64,000 bases of DNA, taken from positions 29,363 through 93,362 of the forward strand of contig VHAX01000005.1 in the NCBI GenBank assembly GCA_016872215.1, written 5' to 3'. The notes below the pieces were generated by a model. It had not been told where the DNA came from, did not search any database, and saw nothing but the letters and a program-made list of their open reading frames with translations. This DNA comes from Sphingomonadales bacterium (GTDB taxonomy: Bacteria > Bacteroidota > Bacteroidia > UBA7662). The position numbers were made by a program, and so were the translations under genes. Below, in pieces: positions 52,893 to 61,130 of this stretch (within the stretch, counting starts at the first letter, position 1; the number at the start of each line of letters is the position of its first letter).

Positions 52893-53357
52893 TTAGTAAG
52901 GTCCGATCAGCACCGCAACCAGGGAATATTTCATGATGCCGTCCACTGTAGCGATGCAGTCGGAGTAACTGGTTGAATTTCCTCTGTACACCTTTTTTCC
53001 TTCCACAGTCAACAAACAATCGGAATAACTGCTCGAATTACCCCGGTAAATCTTACCATCGCCAATGGTATATAGACAATCAGAATAGGAAGTTGAGTTG
53101 CCACGATAAATTTTTTTGCCACTAACGGTGAACAGGCAGTCGGAGTAGCTCGTGGAGTTGCCTTTGTAAACCTTTCCGCCATCAAAAGTGTATCGGCAAG
53201 CAGAATAACTTGTTGAATTGCCCTGGTAAACTTTTTCTCCATCCACAGTAAACAAACAATCGGAGTAACTCGTGGAATTGCCCTTAAAAATCTTTGTTTG
53301 CGCCATGGCGATAATAGAGTTAATACATAAAAAAGCCAATAGGAGGATTTTTTTCAT
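52893..53357 (-). CDS. Secreted six-repeat protein, beta-flower-like
   Basis: Protein of 154 residues. A signal peptide (KKILLLAFLCINSIIAMAQ) is followed by six tandem 20-residue units of the form K-[IV]-[YF]-x-GNSTSYSDC-x-x-T-[VFI]-x-G (residues 22-141) and a hydrophobic tail SLVAVLIGPY. Each unit carries one cysteine at the same place, and the middle (GNSTSYSDC) is almost invariant. The pattern resembles the repeats of 5-fold beta-flower proteins of Bacteroidota, but here there are six units. The function is unknown; export to the periplasm or surface is likely. Its promoter carries an inverted repeat. Confidence 0.8.
   Translation of the reverse strand: MKKILLLAFLCINSIIAMAQTKIFKGNSTSYSDCLFTVDGEKVYQGNSTSYSACRYTFDGGKVYKGNSTSYSDCLFTVSGKKIYRGNSTSYSDCLYTIGDGKIYRGNSSSYSDCLLTVEGKKVYRGNSTSYSDCIATVDGIMKYSLVAVLIGPY
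52935..53294. repeat. Six tandem 60 bp repeats inside the secreted repeat gene
   Basis: Six consecutive 60 bp units encode the 20-residue repeats. Synonymous positions differ between units, so the array is old rather than freshly duplicated, while the protein motif is held. Confidence 0.9.
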
Positions 53358-53401
53358 AATACGGCGTTCAATAAGGGTTTTGTAAGAAAAATTTGATGTT
53401 C

Positions 53402-53434
53402 CAAATATAATACAAATCCGGGATCGCGGATTTG
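53402..53434 (-). promoter_or_regulatory. -7 box with adjacent inverted repeat for the repeat-protein gene
   Basis: The minus strand reads TATATTTG at 53402-53409 (perfect TAnnTTTG), 44 bp before the ATG. Three bp upstream lies CAAATCCG-ggatcg-CGGATTTG (53413-53434), a perfect 8 bp inverted repeat where a repressor or activator would touch the polymerase. Confidence 0.55.
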
Positions 53435-53720
53435 GCTAAAAAACCCTACGTTGACGGGATTCGACGTTTCCACGAAGTGGGTCATCTGCCTTCCAAGTGA
53501 AATCAGGAAATCATCAATTTTCTTCAATATTATTTGCAAAAAAACCACATAAGCACGTTTAAAACCTCCTGCTCACCGACATCCCCACCTGAAAATGCAA
53601 TATAAATATAATAAAAATACAATATGGAAATGCACCACAAACAACTGGTTACCGAATCGTTGTTTTGGATAACGATGAATGATCACCTCATATACCTGCA
53701 GAAAATTTCTCATGTCTCGC
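53435..53720. other. Gene-poor gap between the repeat-protein promoter and the SDR gene
   Basis: I see no convincing gene here. The track ORF at 53354-53548 overlaps the promoter and has no signal or family resemblance. The part after 53580 is A-rich. No hairpin with a T run was found for the SDR gene, which ends at 53721. Confidence 0.5.
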
Positions 53721-54437
53721 CTATATATCACCTAAAATAGGCCGCACCAATAGTTCCTCCACTATGGCGTTTGGGGAAACCTTCCACGAAGTCCAAATCA
53801 GTTCGGCCAAATCCTCTGCTGGCATGAAACGATCTTCGGGCATACCACTCCCCGACCAACTCGATGTGTAGGTTGGACCAGGCAAAATAGCGGTCACCCC
53901 CACTCCTGCGGGCATCAGCTCCTGTCTCAGACTGCGCGCCAATCCGAGGAGTGCGTGCTTACTCACGGCATAGGCCCCGCCTGCCGGATAGGCTTTTATC
54001 GAGGCAGTTGAGCACAAAAAAAACAAGTGGGCGCCACGGCTGCCTTTGATGAGGTCGGCCAAGTCGCGCGTCAGGTAGTAGGCCGACATAACATTCACCT
54101 CTAAAAGCGACATGAGTTGACCATCAGGCTCATCCAGCAAAGTGCCTGGCAAAAACTCCCCGGCATTGTGCACCAGTAGGTCGAGCCCGCCTCCGCATAC
54201 TTCTCGAATCCAGGCGGAGCAGGCAGCGGCATCATCTCTTTTGCCCAAATCGAAGGGTGCACAGGAAAATTTCTGCTTGGGGTACTGCGATTCCAGTTCC
54301 TGACGAAGCATCTGAAGTTCGGAGTCCGTTCGGGCGGTAAAAAGCACCGAACAACCTCCCTGGGCCAATCGGCGAACAATGGCTCTTCCAATACCCCTTC
54401 CGGCACCGGTCACTACAGCTATACTTTTGTGAGACAT
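53721..54437 (-). CDS. Short-chain dehydrogenase/reductase
   Basis: NAD(P)-dependent SDR of 238 residues. The cofactor motif is in VVTGAGRGIGRAIV, the NAG motif in LLVHNAGEF, and the catalytic Tyr and Lys in YAVSKHALLG, with the Ser in LFFLCSTAS. The sequence resembles sepiapterin-reductase-like and 3-ketoacyl reductases; the substrate is open. The start MSHKSIAVVTG at 54437 is preferred over the ORF start because it matches the family and a -7-like box ends 4 bp before it. It is divergent from mlaE. Confidence 0.85.
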   Translation of the reverse strand: MSHKSIAVVTGAGRGIGRAIVRRLAQGGCSVLFTARTDSELQMLRQELESQYPKQKFSCAPFDLGKRDDAAACSAWIREVCGGGLDLLVHNAGEFLPGTLLDEPDGQLMSLLEVNVMSAYYLTRDLADLIKGSRGAHLFFLCSTASIKAYPAGGAYAVSKHALLGLARSLRQELMPAGVGVTAILPGPTYTSSWSGSGMPEDRFMPAEDLAELIWTSWKVSPNAIVEELLVRPILGDI

Positions 54438-54441
54438 CCCC

Positions 54442-54449
54442 CAAATATG
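54442..54449 (-). promoter_or_regulatory. -7-like box of the SDR gene
   Basis: The minus strand reads CATATTTG (7 of 8 to TAnnTTTG), then GGGG, then ATG. Confidence 0.45.
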
Positions 54450-54462
54450 GCGGATAAAACCG

Positions 54463-54470
54463 TATTTTTG
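54463..54470 (+). promoter_or_regulatory. -7 box of mlaEF
   Basis: TATTTTTG (perfect TAnnTTTG), 21 bp before the mlaE ATG at 54492 and 13 bp from the divergent SDR box. Confidence 0.5.
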
Positions 54471-54491
54471 TCGACCTACCCACCTATCCCT

Positions 54492-55229
54492 ATGTTTTTT
54501 TTCTACCATCTGGGCCGATATTTGATGCTTTTGCGCAGGCTTTTTAAGAGGCCGGAAAATCGAGTGTTATATACCAGGGAACTCATTCGCCAGATGTATA
54601 CCATCGGTGTAGGCTCCATTGGAATTGTTATCATAATTGCAGTTTTTTCGGGTGCCGTAACGACCATCCAAACGGCCTACCAGCTGATTGCCAGTTGGAT
54701 TTCTAAATCGGTGATTGGCGCCATTGTTAGCGACAGCAGTCTTCTCGAGCTGGGCCCCACTATCACCTCATTGGTATTGGCAGGTAAAATCGGCTCCAGC
54801 ATCGCCTCCGAAATCGGAACCATGCGGGTAACCGAACAAATCGATGCCCTGGAAATCATGGGCATCAACGCACCAGGATACCTCATCGGCCCAAAGATAT
54901 TGGCCGCCTTGCTCACCATACCGCTCCTGATTGTTCTCAGCATTGGCCTCTGCACAGCCGGAGGAATGGTCGTGGGCGAACTCACCGGCATTATTACATA
55001 CAGACAGTTTGTGGAAGGGGCTCGCTCCTCTTTTCAAGCCTATAACTTGTTTTTTTCGATGACCAAAGCCATTACGTTCTCCTTTTTAATCTCTTCCATT
55101 TCGGCCTATCAGGGTTATTATGTGGAAGGCGGATCGCTGGAGGTGGGCAAGGCTAGTACACAAGCCGTAGTGTATAGTTCCGTCGCCATTCTGGCGGCCG
55201 ACTACATTCTGGCTCAACTGCTTTTGTGA
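54492..55229 (+). CDS. mlaE: MlaE-type ABC transporter permease
   Basis: Inner-membrane permease of 245 residues of the phospholipid-transport Mla/MCE family. The pattern IVIIIAVFSGAVTTIQTAYQL, LVLAGKIGSSIASEIGTMRVTEQIDALE and IMGINAPGYLIGPKILAALLTIPLL is typical, including the conserved EQIDALE. I chose the ATG at 54492 (MFFFYHLGRYL) because it lies after the promoter box. mlaF follows 1 bp downstream. In E. coli the MlaFEDB complex moves phospholipids between the membranes; the MCE subunit is not in this window. Confidence 0.9.
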   Translation: MFFFYHLGRYLMLLRRLFKRPENRVLYTRELIRQMYTIGVGSIGIVIIIAVFSGAVTTIQTAYQLIASWISKSVIGAIVSDSSLLELGPTITSLVLAGKIGSSIASEIGTMRVTEQIDALEIMGINAPGYLIGPKILAALLTIPLLIVLSIGLCTAGGMVVGELTGIITYRQFVEGARSSFQAYNLFFSMTKAITFSFLISSISAYQGYYVEGGSLEVGKASTQAVVYSSVAILAADYILAQLLL

Positions 55230-55230
55230 T

Positions 55231-55989
55231 ATGATCGAAATACTTGACATAACCAAGCAATTCGGACAAAAAACCGTTCTGCATAGTCTTTCGGCACGCT
55301 TCGGGCCGGGAGAGGTGAGCATGATCATCGGTTCCAGCGGCAGCGGGAAATCGGTCCTTATGAAAATACTTGTGGGACTCTTCGCACCCGATGTGGGTAA
55401 AGTTTGCTACGGAACGAGCGATTTTTTTAGTCTGGATATCGGGGGGAAAACAGAAATCCGTAAGCAAATCGGTATGCTTTTTCAAAATTCCGCTTTATTC
55501 GATTCCTTGAACGTGGAGCAAAACGTTTTGTTTCCGCTTCAGATGTTTGGCAAACAATCGGTCCGGCAGCAGCTCGAACGGGTCAATCACTGCCTCGAAC
55601 GGGTGGGCCTTTCCGGCACAAACGCCATGCATACGAGTCAGCTCAGTGGAGGTATGCGCAAGAGGGTCGGAATTGCCCGTGCAATCGCTCTGGAACCCAG
55701 GTATTTGTTCTGTGACGAACCCAATTCCGGATTAGATCCGTTAACCTCCATCAAAATTGATGAGTTGATCCGGGAGATTACATTGGAATCGGGCATAACT
55801 ACAATCGTCAATAGCCACGACATGAACTCTGTGATGGAAATTGGCAATCACATTTGCTTCCTTTTTCGGGGTAAGATTCTGTGGACAGGGAGCAAATCCA
55901 ATATTATGAAAACGGATTGTCGGGAATTGAATGATTTTGTGTTTGCAACGGCCTTTCTGAAACAACTCCGCACCCTCAACACGGATTGA
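55231..55989 (+). CDS. mlaF: MlaF-type ABC transporter ATP-binding protein
   Basis: ATPase of 252 residues paired with MlaE. Walker A is in IIGSSGSGKSVLMK, the signature in QLSGGMRKRVGIARAIA and Walker B in YLFCDEPNSGLDP, then the switch His in VNSHDMNSV. KILVGLFAPDVGKV is typical of this subfamily. It starts 1 bp after mlaE and is surely cotranscribed. No mlaD-like MCE protein, mlaB or mlaC gene follows; the next gene, sucD, is 134 bp on. Confidence 0.92.
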   Translation: MIEILDITKQFGQKTVLHSLSARFGPGEVSMIIGSSGSGKSVLMKILVGLFAPDVGKVCYGTSDFFSLDIGGKTEIRKQIGMLFQNSALFDSLNVEQNVLFPLQMFGKQSVRQQLERVNHCLERVGLSGTNAMHTSQLSGGMRKRVGIARAIALEPRYLFCDEPNSGLDPLTSIKIDELIREITLESGITTIVNSHDMNSVMEIGNHICFLFRGKILWTGSKSNIMKTDCRELNDFVFATAFLKQLRTLNTD

Positions 55990-56078
55990 ATCATCCGCAT
56001 TTTACATCGCCAGGGGATGCTCATCTATCATTTTTACCGACCTTAGCGGCACATTTCGCACATTGCCTGCATTCATAC

Positions 56079-56086
56079 AACATTTG
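56079..56086 (+). promoter_or_regulatory. -7-like box of sucD
   Basis: AACATTTG (7 of 8 to TAnnTTTG), 37 bp before the ATG. TTTC at 56054 sits 21 bp upstream as a weak -33. Confidence 0.35.
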
Positions 56087-56123
56087 TGAATAGAGCCTGC
56101 AATTATCAAAAAATCACGTTGAT

Positions 56124-56999
56124 ATGAGCATATTGGTCAACCGAAACTCACGCATTTTGGTTCAGGGTTTTACGGGCAACGAAGGAACGTTCCACGCCGA
56201 ACAAATGACTGCCTATGGTAGTGGGGTCGTTGGGGGTGTAACACCAGGCAAGGGGGGACAACAGCACCTCGGGTTACCAGTTTTTGATACCGTTTCTGAG
56301 GCCCGGGAACAAACCGGAGCCAATACCTCGATTATTTTCGTGCCACCAGCTTTCGCCGCAGATGCTATTATGGAAGCAGCTGATGCTGGTGTGGAGGTAA
56401 TTGTTTGCATTACAGAGGGGATTCCAACCCGCGACATGATTGCAGTGCGCGAATACCTGCGTTCCCGAAACAGCCGATTGATTGGGCCTAATTGTCCGGG
56501 AATCATCACACCCGATGAAGCCAAAGTGGGTATTATGCCCGGTTTTGTGTTTAAAAAAGGAAATATTGGTATTGTTTCACGTTCGGGTACTCTCACCTAT
56601 GAGGCGGCCGATCAGGTGGTGAAAGCTGGTATGGGCATTTCAACAGCCATCGGCATCGGCGGTGATCCGGTCATCGGCACCACCACCCGTGAGGCGGTCG
56701 AGTTGTTTGCTGCCGACCCGGAAACGGAGGCTATTGTTTTGATTGGAGAGATCGGCGGACAAATGGAAGCGGATGCGGCACGCTGGATCCGTGATACGCA
56801 TTTGAGCAAGCCTGTGATCGGGTTTATAGCCGGACAAACTGCGCCTCCCGGACGGAGAATGGGCCACGCGGGTGCGGTTGTAGGAGGTACGGAAGACACA
56901 GCAGCCGCAAAAATGCGCATCATGGAAGAGTGTGGATTGCATGTGGTGGCTTCACCCGCCGATATCGGGCGAACCGTACGTGAAGCACTGGCTAAGTAA
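56124..56999 (+). CDS. sucD: Succinate-CoA ligase subunit alpha
   Basis: TCA-cycle enzyme subunit of 291 residues, making ATP or GTP from succinyl-CoA. The CoA-binding part has [14 protein letters not shown], then [17 protein letters not shown] and [20 protein letters not shown]. The phosphorylated histidine is in [15 protein letters not shown]. sucC is not adjacent, unlike in many bacteria. It converges with nupC, with 4 bp between the stops. Confidence 0.95.
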   Translation: MSILVNRNSRILVQGFTGNEGTFHAEQMTAYGSGVVGGVTPGKGGQQHLGLPVFDTVSEAREQTGANTSIIFVPPAFAADAIMEAADAGVEVIVCITEGIPTRDMIAVREYLRSRNSRLIGPNCPGIITPDEAKVGIMPGFVFKKGNIGIVSRSGTLTYEAADQVVKAGMGISTAIGIGGDPVIGTTTREAVELFAADPETEAIVLIGEIGGQMEADAARWIRDTHLSKPVIGFIAGQTAPPGRRMGHAGAVVGGTEDTAAAKMRIMEECGLHVVASPADIGRTVREALAK

Positions 57000-57003
57000 G
57001 CGC

Positions 57004-58302
57004 TCAGAATCCGATCAGCATCCCGGCAATTGTGGCATTCAACAGAGATGCCGCAGTTCCTGCGATCAGTGCCTTCACACCCAATTGCGAAAACAGAGTC
57101 CGGCGTTGGGGCACCAAACTCCCTATTCCCCCTACCTGTATCCCAATAGAGGCCACATTGGCGAATCCACACAGGGCATAGGAGGCCATCACAATGGTGC
57201 GTTCGGATGTGAATGCTCCGCTTGCTTTCAATTCCGATAGGCTGGAGAAAGCCACAAATTCATTTAGAATCGCCTTTTCCCCAAGTAGTTGTCCTATCAA
57301 CAATACATCCTCGCCCCGAACTCCCATGAGCCAGGAAATGGGGGCAAACATCATACCCAACACGAGTTGAACACTCAATCCATCGTAGCGGCCCCCGCTC
57401 ACTTTTGTAATGAGGGTATTGAAACCGGTCCAGCCCCCCACCCAATGTTGTAGCATATAGTTGAACATAGCCATGAGGGCCATAAATACAAGCAGCATTG
57501 CCCCTACATTAACCGCTAGTTTTACACCATCGGTGGTGCCAGTTGCAACCGCTTCAAGTACATTGTCGCCCATGGTTTCACGAGGCACGCTCAAATCGGA
57601 TAAAAATTCTTCAGTCTCGGGCACGAGCATTTTGGCTGCCAAAATTCCCGCCGGGGCTGCCATAACCGATGCGGTTAGGAGGTGGCGGGCAAACAGTGCC
57701 TGCGTATGAGGGTCGTTGCCTCCGAGGAACCCAATGTATGCGGCCATAACCCCTCCAGCTATAGTGGCCATACCACCCGTCATCAGTGCCATAATTTCCG
57801 AGCGGGTCATCCGGTTCAGATATGGTTTAATAAGCAGCGGCGCTTCGGTCTGACCCATAAAGATATTAGCGGAGGCGGCTAAACTCTCAGCACCGGAAAT
57901 CTTCAGGAGGTGATTCATGACCCAGGCAAAGCCAAATACGATGCGTTGTAGAATGCCCAGATAAAACAGAAGGCTGGTGAATGCTGAAAAAAATATTATG
58001 GTAGGCAACACCTGGAAGACAAAGATAAATCCATAGGTGTCGACCGAGGTTACGAGGCCGCCAAATAAAAATTCTGCCCCCCTGCGCGAAAAACCGAGCA
58101 ATTCCACGATAAAGCCACTCACAACAGAGAATACCTGACCCACCAGCGGCACTTTCAACACCATTACCGCCAAAGCAAGCTGGAGTCCAAGCGCAGGCAG
58201 GATGGTACGCCAGGAAATTCTCCTGCGGTTTTCAGATAAGAGATATAGAAGTCCCAACAAGGAACATAATCCGATTAGTCCGTTCAGTAATGCCATCATC
58301 AT
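57004..58302 (-). CDS. nupC: Concentrative nucleoside transporter (NupC family)
   Basis: Integral membrane protein of 432 residues importing nucleosides with Na+ or H+. Hydrophobic segments fill the protein, and the family parts MGQTEAPLLIKPYL, LMTGGMATIAGGVMAAYIGF and LLGEKAILNEFVAFS (with the conserved glutamates) are present. The first of three ATG codons is taken as the start, 4 bp after a perfect -7 box, predicting a leaderless mRNA. The exported 5'-nucleotidase at 19197-20976 could supply its substrate, though it is far away. Confidence 0.93.
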   Translation of the reverse strand: MMMALLNGLIGLCSLLGLLYLLSENRRRISWRTILPALGLQLALAVMVLKVPLVGQVFSVVSGFIVELLGFSRRGAEFLFGGLVTSVDTYGFIFVFQVLPTIIFFSAFTSLLFYLGILQRIVFGFAWVMNHLLKISGAESLAASANIFMGQTEAPLLIKPYLNRMTRSEIMALMTGGMATIAGGVMAAYIGFLGGNDPHTQALFARHLLTASVMAAPAGILAAKMLVPETEEFLSDLSVPRETMGDNVLEAVATGTTDGVKLAVNVGAMLLVFMALMAMFNYMLQHWVGGWTGFNTLITKVSGGRYDGLSVQLVLGMMFAPISWLMGVRGEDVLLIGQLLGEKAILNEFVAFSSLSELKASGAFTSERTIVMASYALCGFANVASIGIQVGGIGSLVPQRRTLFSQLGVKALIAGTAASLLNATIAGMLIGF

Positions 58303-58306
58303 AGTT

Positions 58307-58314
58307 CAAACCTA
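58307..58314 (-). promoter_or_regulatory. -7 box giving a leaderless nupC
   Basis: The minus strand reads TAGGTTTG (perfect TAnnTTTG), then AACT, then ATG. Confidence 0.6.
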
Positions 58315-58356
58315 ATGAAAAGTACGGTAAGTGTATATGAAAAAGAGTGTTCGGCT

Positions 58357-58974
58357 TTAAATGATTCCCCTTTTCTTCAGTTCATCGCGAATCAACGCAG
58401 CTTCCTCATAGTTTTCCCCTTCAACTGCCTGCTGCAGTCGCTCCTGCAATTCAGCAAAACCCAATTTTCGATAGGGAGACGGTTTGTACTCAGTCTTTTT
58501 AGACAAAACTTCATCCGATTTTTCCAAATCGGAATGAGTACCTGTTAAGTCCTGGATTTTATCGGAATCCAGGATCACGCCACCCGAATCCAGAACGTGC
58601 GCGAAAGTGTAGACCGGACAACCGAACCGAACTGCAAGCGCCAACGCGTCTGAGGTACGTGCATCAATCTGTCGTACTTCGTTGCCCTGCCGGCAATGCA
58701 ATCGACTATAAAAGATTCCCTCCCTCAAATCTGCTATGACTACTTCCTCAATCTCAATATCAAATTCACCCGCAAAATTCCGAAATAAATCATGCGTCAG
58801 AGGCCTGGCCGGCTTCATATTCTCTAATTCGATCGCTATGGCCTGTGCTTCGAAGCCACCGATTATGATTGGCAACTTTCGTCCACCACCCTTCTCTCCC
58901 AAGATGAGGGCATAGGAGTTGGCCGAGGTGTTGCTGTCCGAAAGAGCAATTATTTGCAGTTCAATTTTCTTCAT
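58357..58974 (-). CDS. Bifunctional nuclease domain (DUF151) protein with UVR motif
   Basis: Protein of 205 residues. The N-terminal 130 residues are a bifunctional nuclease domain (LPIIIGGFEAQAIAIELE, then RQIDARTSDALALAVRFGCPVY). The C-terminus has a UvrB/UvrC-type motif (LQERLQQAVEGENYEEAALIRDELKK). This fusion is common in Bacteroidota, but its function is not settled. The start overlaps the etfA stop by one base (TAATG), so it is translated with EtfAB. A link between electron transfer and this domain is not known. Confidence 0.85.
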   Translation of the reverse strand: MKKIELQIIALSDSNTSANSYALILGEKGGGRKLPIIIGGFEAQAIAIELENMKPARPLTHDLFRNFAGEFDIEIEEVVIADLREGIFYSRLHCRQGNEVRQIDARTSDALALAVRFGCPVYTFAHVLDSGGVILDSDKIQDLTGTHSDLEKSDEVLSKKTEYKPSPYRKLGFAELQERLQQAVEGENYEEAALIRDELKKRGII

Positions 58975-59948
58975 TAGACGTGGGCGGCTCTAAACCGCTG
59001 TACGGCTTCCGTTAGGCGAGGTAATACATCGAATGCATCCCCAACAATCCCATAATCGGCCACCTTAAAAAGGGGGGCCTCCCTGTCGGTGTTGATGGCC
59101 ACAATCACTTTACTGGAACTCACACCAGCCAGATGTTGAATCGCTCCTGATATGCCAATTGCAATGTACAAATCCGGTTTGATGGTGATTCCGGTTTGTC
59201 CGACATGCTCCTCATGCGGGCGCCAGTGCATATCGCTTACCGGCTTTGAACATGCGGTGGCGGCATCGAGACTCGAGGCCAACGATTCCACCAAATGCCA
59301 GTTTTCAGGGCCCTTCAACCCGCGACCAGCCGAAACCACGCGCTCCGCCTCGGTCAACGGTATTTTACCCGCCACCCGATCCACCCTGTTCAGGCGAATT
59401 TTACCTTCCTGTGCACCCTTTGCAACAACCATATGCTCGGTTTTCATTTCCCCCGAAGGATGGCTTTCGGTTGCGAAAGAATTGGGGGTAATCGATATGA
59501 CACAGGAATTACCCTGCACCTGTAGATTTGCGTATCCCTTGTTTGAAAATACGGAGCGACGAACCTCCCAACCGGTTTCTGAGGCTTGCGGAAAATCGAT
59601 CACGCCCGATGCCAGGGGAATACCCATACGCACAGCCAGCCGTGGGGCCACTGACTTACCCATGTAGGTGTTTGAAACCACGATTTGTTGCGCTCCGCAA
59701 CTTGCTGCCGCCTGCGCCATATAATACGTTACCGAATCGGAATCCGATAAGTCGTGATCGACGCGGTAGTTCACTGAAACGCCTAAATCCAAAAGCTGTT
59801 TAACGGTATCAGCAGATGCGCTGGCCGAACAAAGTACACTACAGACTGATTGCCGACTACGGGCCAACCTTACCCCGAACGACACGGCTTCTAGAGCCAC
59901 TTTTTTCAGGATACCACCCTGAACGGGTGCAAAAACGAGTACAGACAT
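58974..59948 (-). CDS. etfA: Electron transfer flavoprotein subunit alpha
   Basis: FAD-binding subunit of 324 residues that takes electrons from acyl-CoA dehydrogenases to the quinone pool. The C-terminal FAD domain is clear: VVSAGRGLKGPENWHLVE, HVGQTGITIKPDLYIAIGISGAIQHLAG and VAINTDREAPLFKVADYGIVGD. The length is normal. etfB lies 34 bp upstream in the same direction and the bifunctional nuclease gene overlaps its stop. It should serve the FadE at 3770-5593. Confidence 0.95.
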   Translation of the reverse strand: MSVLVFAPVQGGILKKVALEAVSFGVRLARSRQSVCSVLCSASASADTVKQLLDLGVSVNYRVDHDLSDSDSVTYYMAQAAASCGAQQIVVSNTYMGKSVAPRLAVRMGIPLASGVIDFPQASETGWEVRRSVFSNKGYANLQVQGNSCVISITPNSFATESHPSGEMKTEHMVVAKGAQEGKIRLNRVDRVAGKIPLTEAERVVSAGRGLKGPENWHLVESLASSLDAATACSKPVSDMHWRPHEEHVGQTGITIKPDLYIAIGISGAIQHLAGVSSSKVIVAINTDREAPLFKVADYGIVGDAFDVLPRLTEAVQRFRAAHV

Positions 59949-59982
59949 TCTATTTTTCTATGGTTTTGTTAGGGGTAGTTCA

Positions 59983-60723
59983 TTAAATTACCTTGGACTG
60001 TTCGTGTAATAAGGTCACCAATTGATCCATGTCGGCAGGATCTACAAAACGGCAACCAGATTTGGCCGGGGGAAGATCAAAACGGGATACCTGGGTAGGG
60101 CCTGAATCGGTCTCGGCCGAAACAACCTCCAATGGCTTGGTTCGGGCCATCATGATGCCCCTCATGTTGGGGATTCTGGGCTCTGTGAGTTCCTTTTGAC
60201 AGGTAGCCACAAACGGATGCGAAACCTGCGCAAAAGCACGTCCGCCATCCACATCAAAGGAAACTTCAGCGTCTTTGCCATTGCTACTCATGGACGTCAT
60301 AATGTTGATAAGTGGCAAACCCAACAGCTCAGCAAGCAAACCTCCAACCACGCCCCCGTTGTAATCGATCGACTCCCTGCCACAGAGTATCAGGTCATAA
60401 TTTCCCTTAGTTGCCACGGCTTTTAGTTCACGTGCCACCTGTATGGAGTCTGTGGCATCCGCATCCACCCGAATGGCTTTATCGGCCCCGATCGCCATGG
60501 CTTTCCTCAGATTGGATTCTGAGTCAGCCCGGCCGACATGAACCACGGTTACGCTGCCTGAGCCCAATGCCTCATTCAATTCAAGAGCCTTGGTGAGGGC
60601 CAACTCATCGTAGGGATTAATGATAAACTGAACCCCACTTTTGTCGAGAGACTTACCATCGGCTGTAAACACGATGCGCGTTGTGGTGTCCGGCACCTGG
60701 CTCAGACATACCATTATGTTCAT
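59983..60723 (-). CDS. etfB: Electron transfer flavoprotein subunit beta
   Basis: Subunit of 246 residues that binds AMP and pairs with EtfA. MVCLSQVPDTTTRI at the N-terminus, INPYDELALTKALEL and DLILCGRESIDYNGGVVGGLLAE are family marks. I set the start at 60723 (MNIMVCL), because the 33 ORF residues before it lie in the leader, where a perfect -7 box is found. It is the first gene of etfB-etfA-nuclease. Confidence 0.94.
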   Translation of the reverse strand: MNIMVCLSQVPDTTTRIVFTADGKSLDKSGVQFIINPYDELALTKALELNEALGSGSVTVVHVGRADSESNLRKAMAIGADKAIRVDADATDSIQVARELKAVATKGNYDLILCGRESIDYNGGVVGGLLAELLGLPLINIMTSMSSNGKDAEVSFDVDGGRAFAQVSHPFVATCQKELTEPRIPNMRGIMMARTKPLEVVSAETDSGPTQVSRFDLPPAKSGCRFVDPADMDQLVTLLHEQSKVI

Positions 60724-60754
60724 ATTTTTGAGAAATGAAGTGCGAGATAAAATG

Positions 60755-60762
60755 CAAAAATA
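60755..60762 (-). promoter_or_regulatory. -7 box of the etfBA operon
   Basis: The minus strand reads TATTTTTG (perfect TAnnTTTG), 31 bp before the etfB ATG. Confidence 0.55.
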
Positions 60763-60769
60763 AGGATAA

Positions 60770-61117
60770 ATGACGCATGAAAGTAGAGGGATCGAGCGAA
60801 TGGAACGACTCAAAATGCTCACGCAACAAAATCCACTGGATCCCTTTCTCCGGTATGCACTCGGACTCGAATGGGAAAAACATGCTCATTGGCAAAAGGC
60901 CGAACAAATATGGCGGGATTTGCTGCTGAAACACCCCAACTACTTGCCAGCACTCCACCGATTGGCCGAACTGCTGTTCGCGCAACAAAAATTTACGGAA
61001 GCGCATGCCTTTGCGTCAGATGCCCTTCGTTGTGCCGAAAGTGAGGCCGATGAGCACGCAAAGCAGGTAGCACACGGATTATTGGCTCAAATCGAGGAAG
61101 AAATGAATCTGGAATAA
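60770..61117 (+). CDS. Small TPR-like protein
   Basis: Protein of 115 residues made of helical hairpins: LRYALGLEWEKHAHWQKAEQIWRDLL and YLPALHRLAELLFAQQKFTEAHAFASDAL fit two tetratricopeptide units. There is no signal peptide, so it is likely cytoplasmic and binds a protein partner. The start could be 60770 or the ATG at 60800. It lies divergent from etfB, only 46 bp away, and converges with the porin gene. The function is unknown. Confidence 0.7.
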   Translation: MTHESRGIERMERLKMLTQQNPLDPFLRYALGLEWEKHAHWQKAEQIWRDLLLKHPNYLPALHRLAELLFAQQKFTEAHAFASDALRCAESEADEHAKQVAHGLLAQIEEEMNLE

Positions 61118-61130
61118 GATACGGATTCGA

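Noticed and set aside
52935-53294. CRISPR array
   Set aside because: The 60 bp repeats are in frame within a coding sequence, contiguous and without unique spacers.
53354-53548. 64-residue minus-strand ORF before the repeat-protein gene
   Set aside because: It overlaps the promoter and the inverted repeat and has no recognisable feature.
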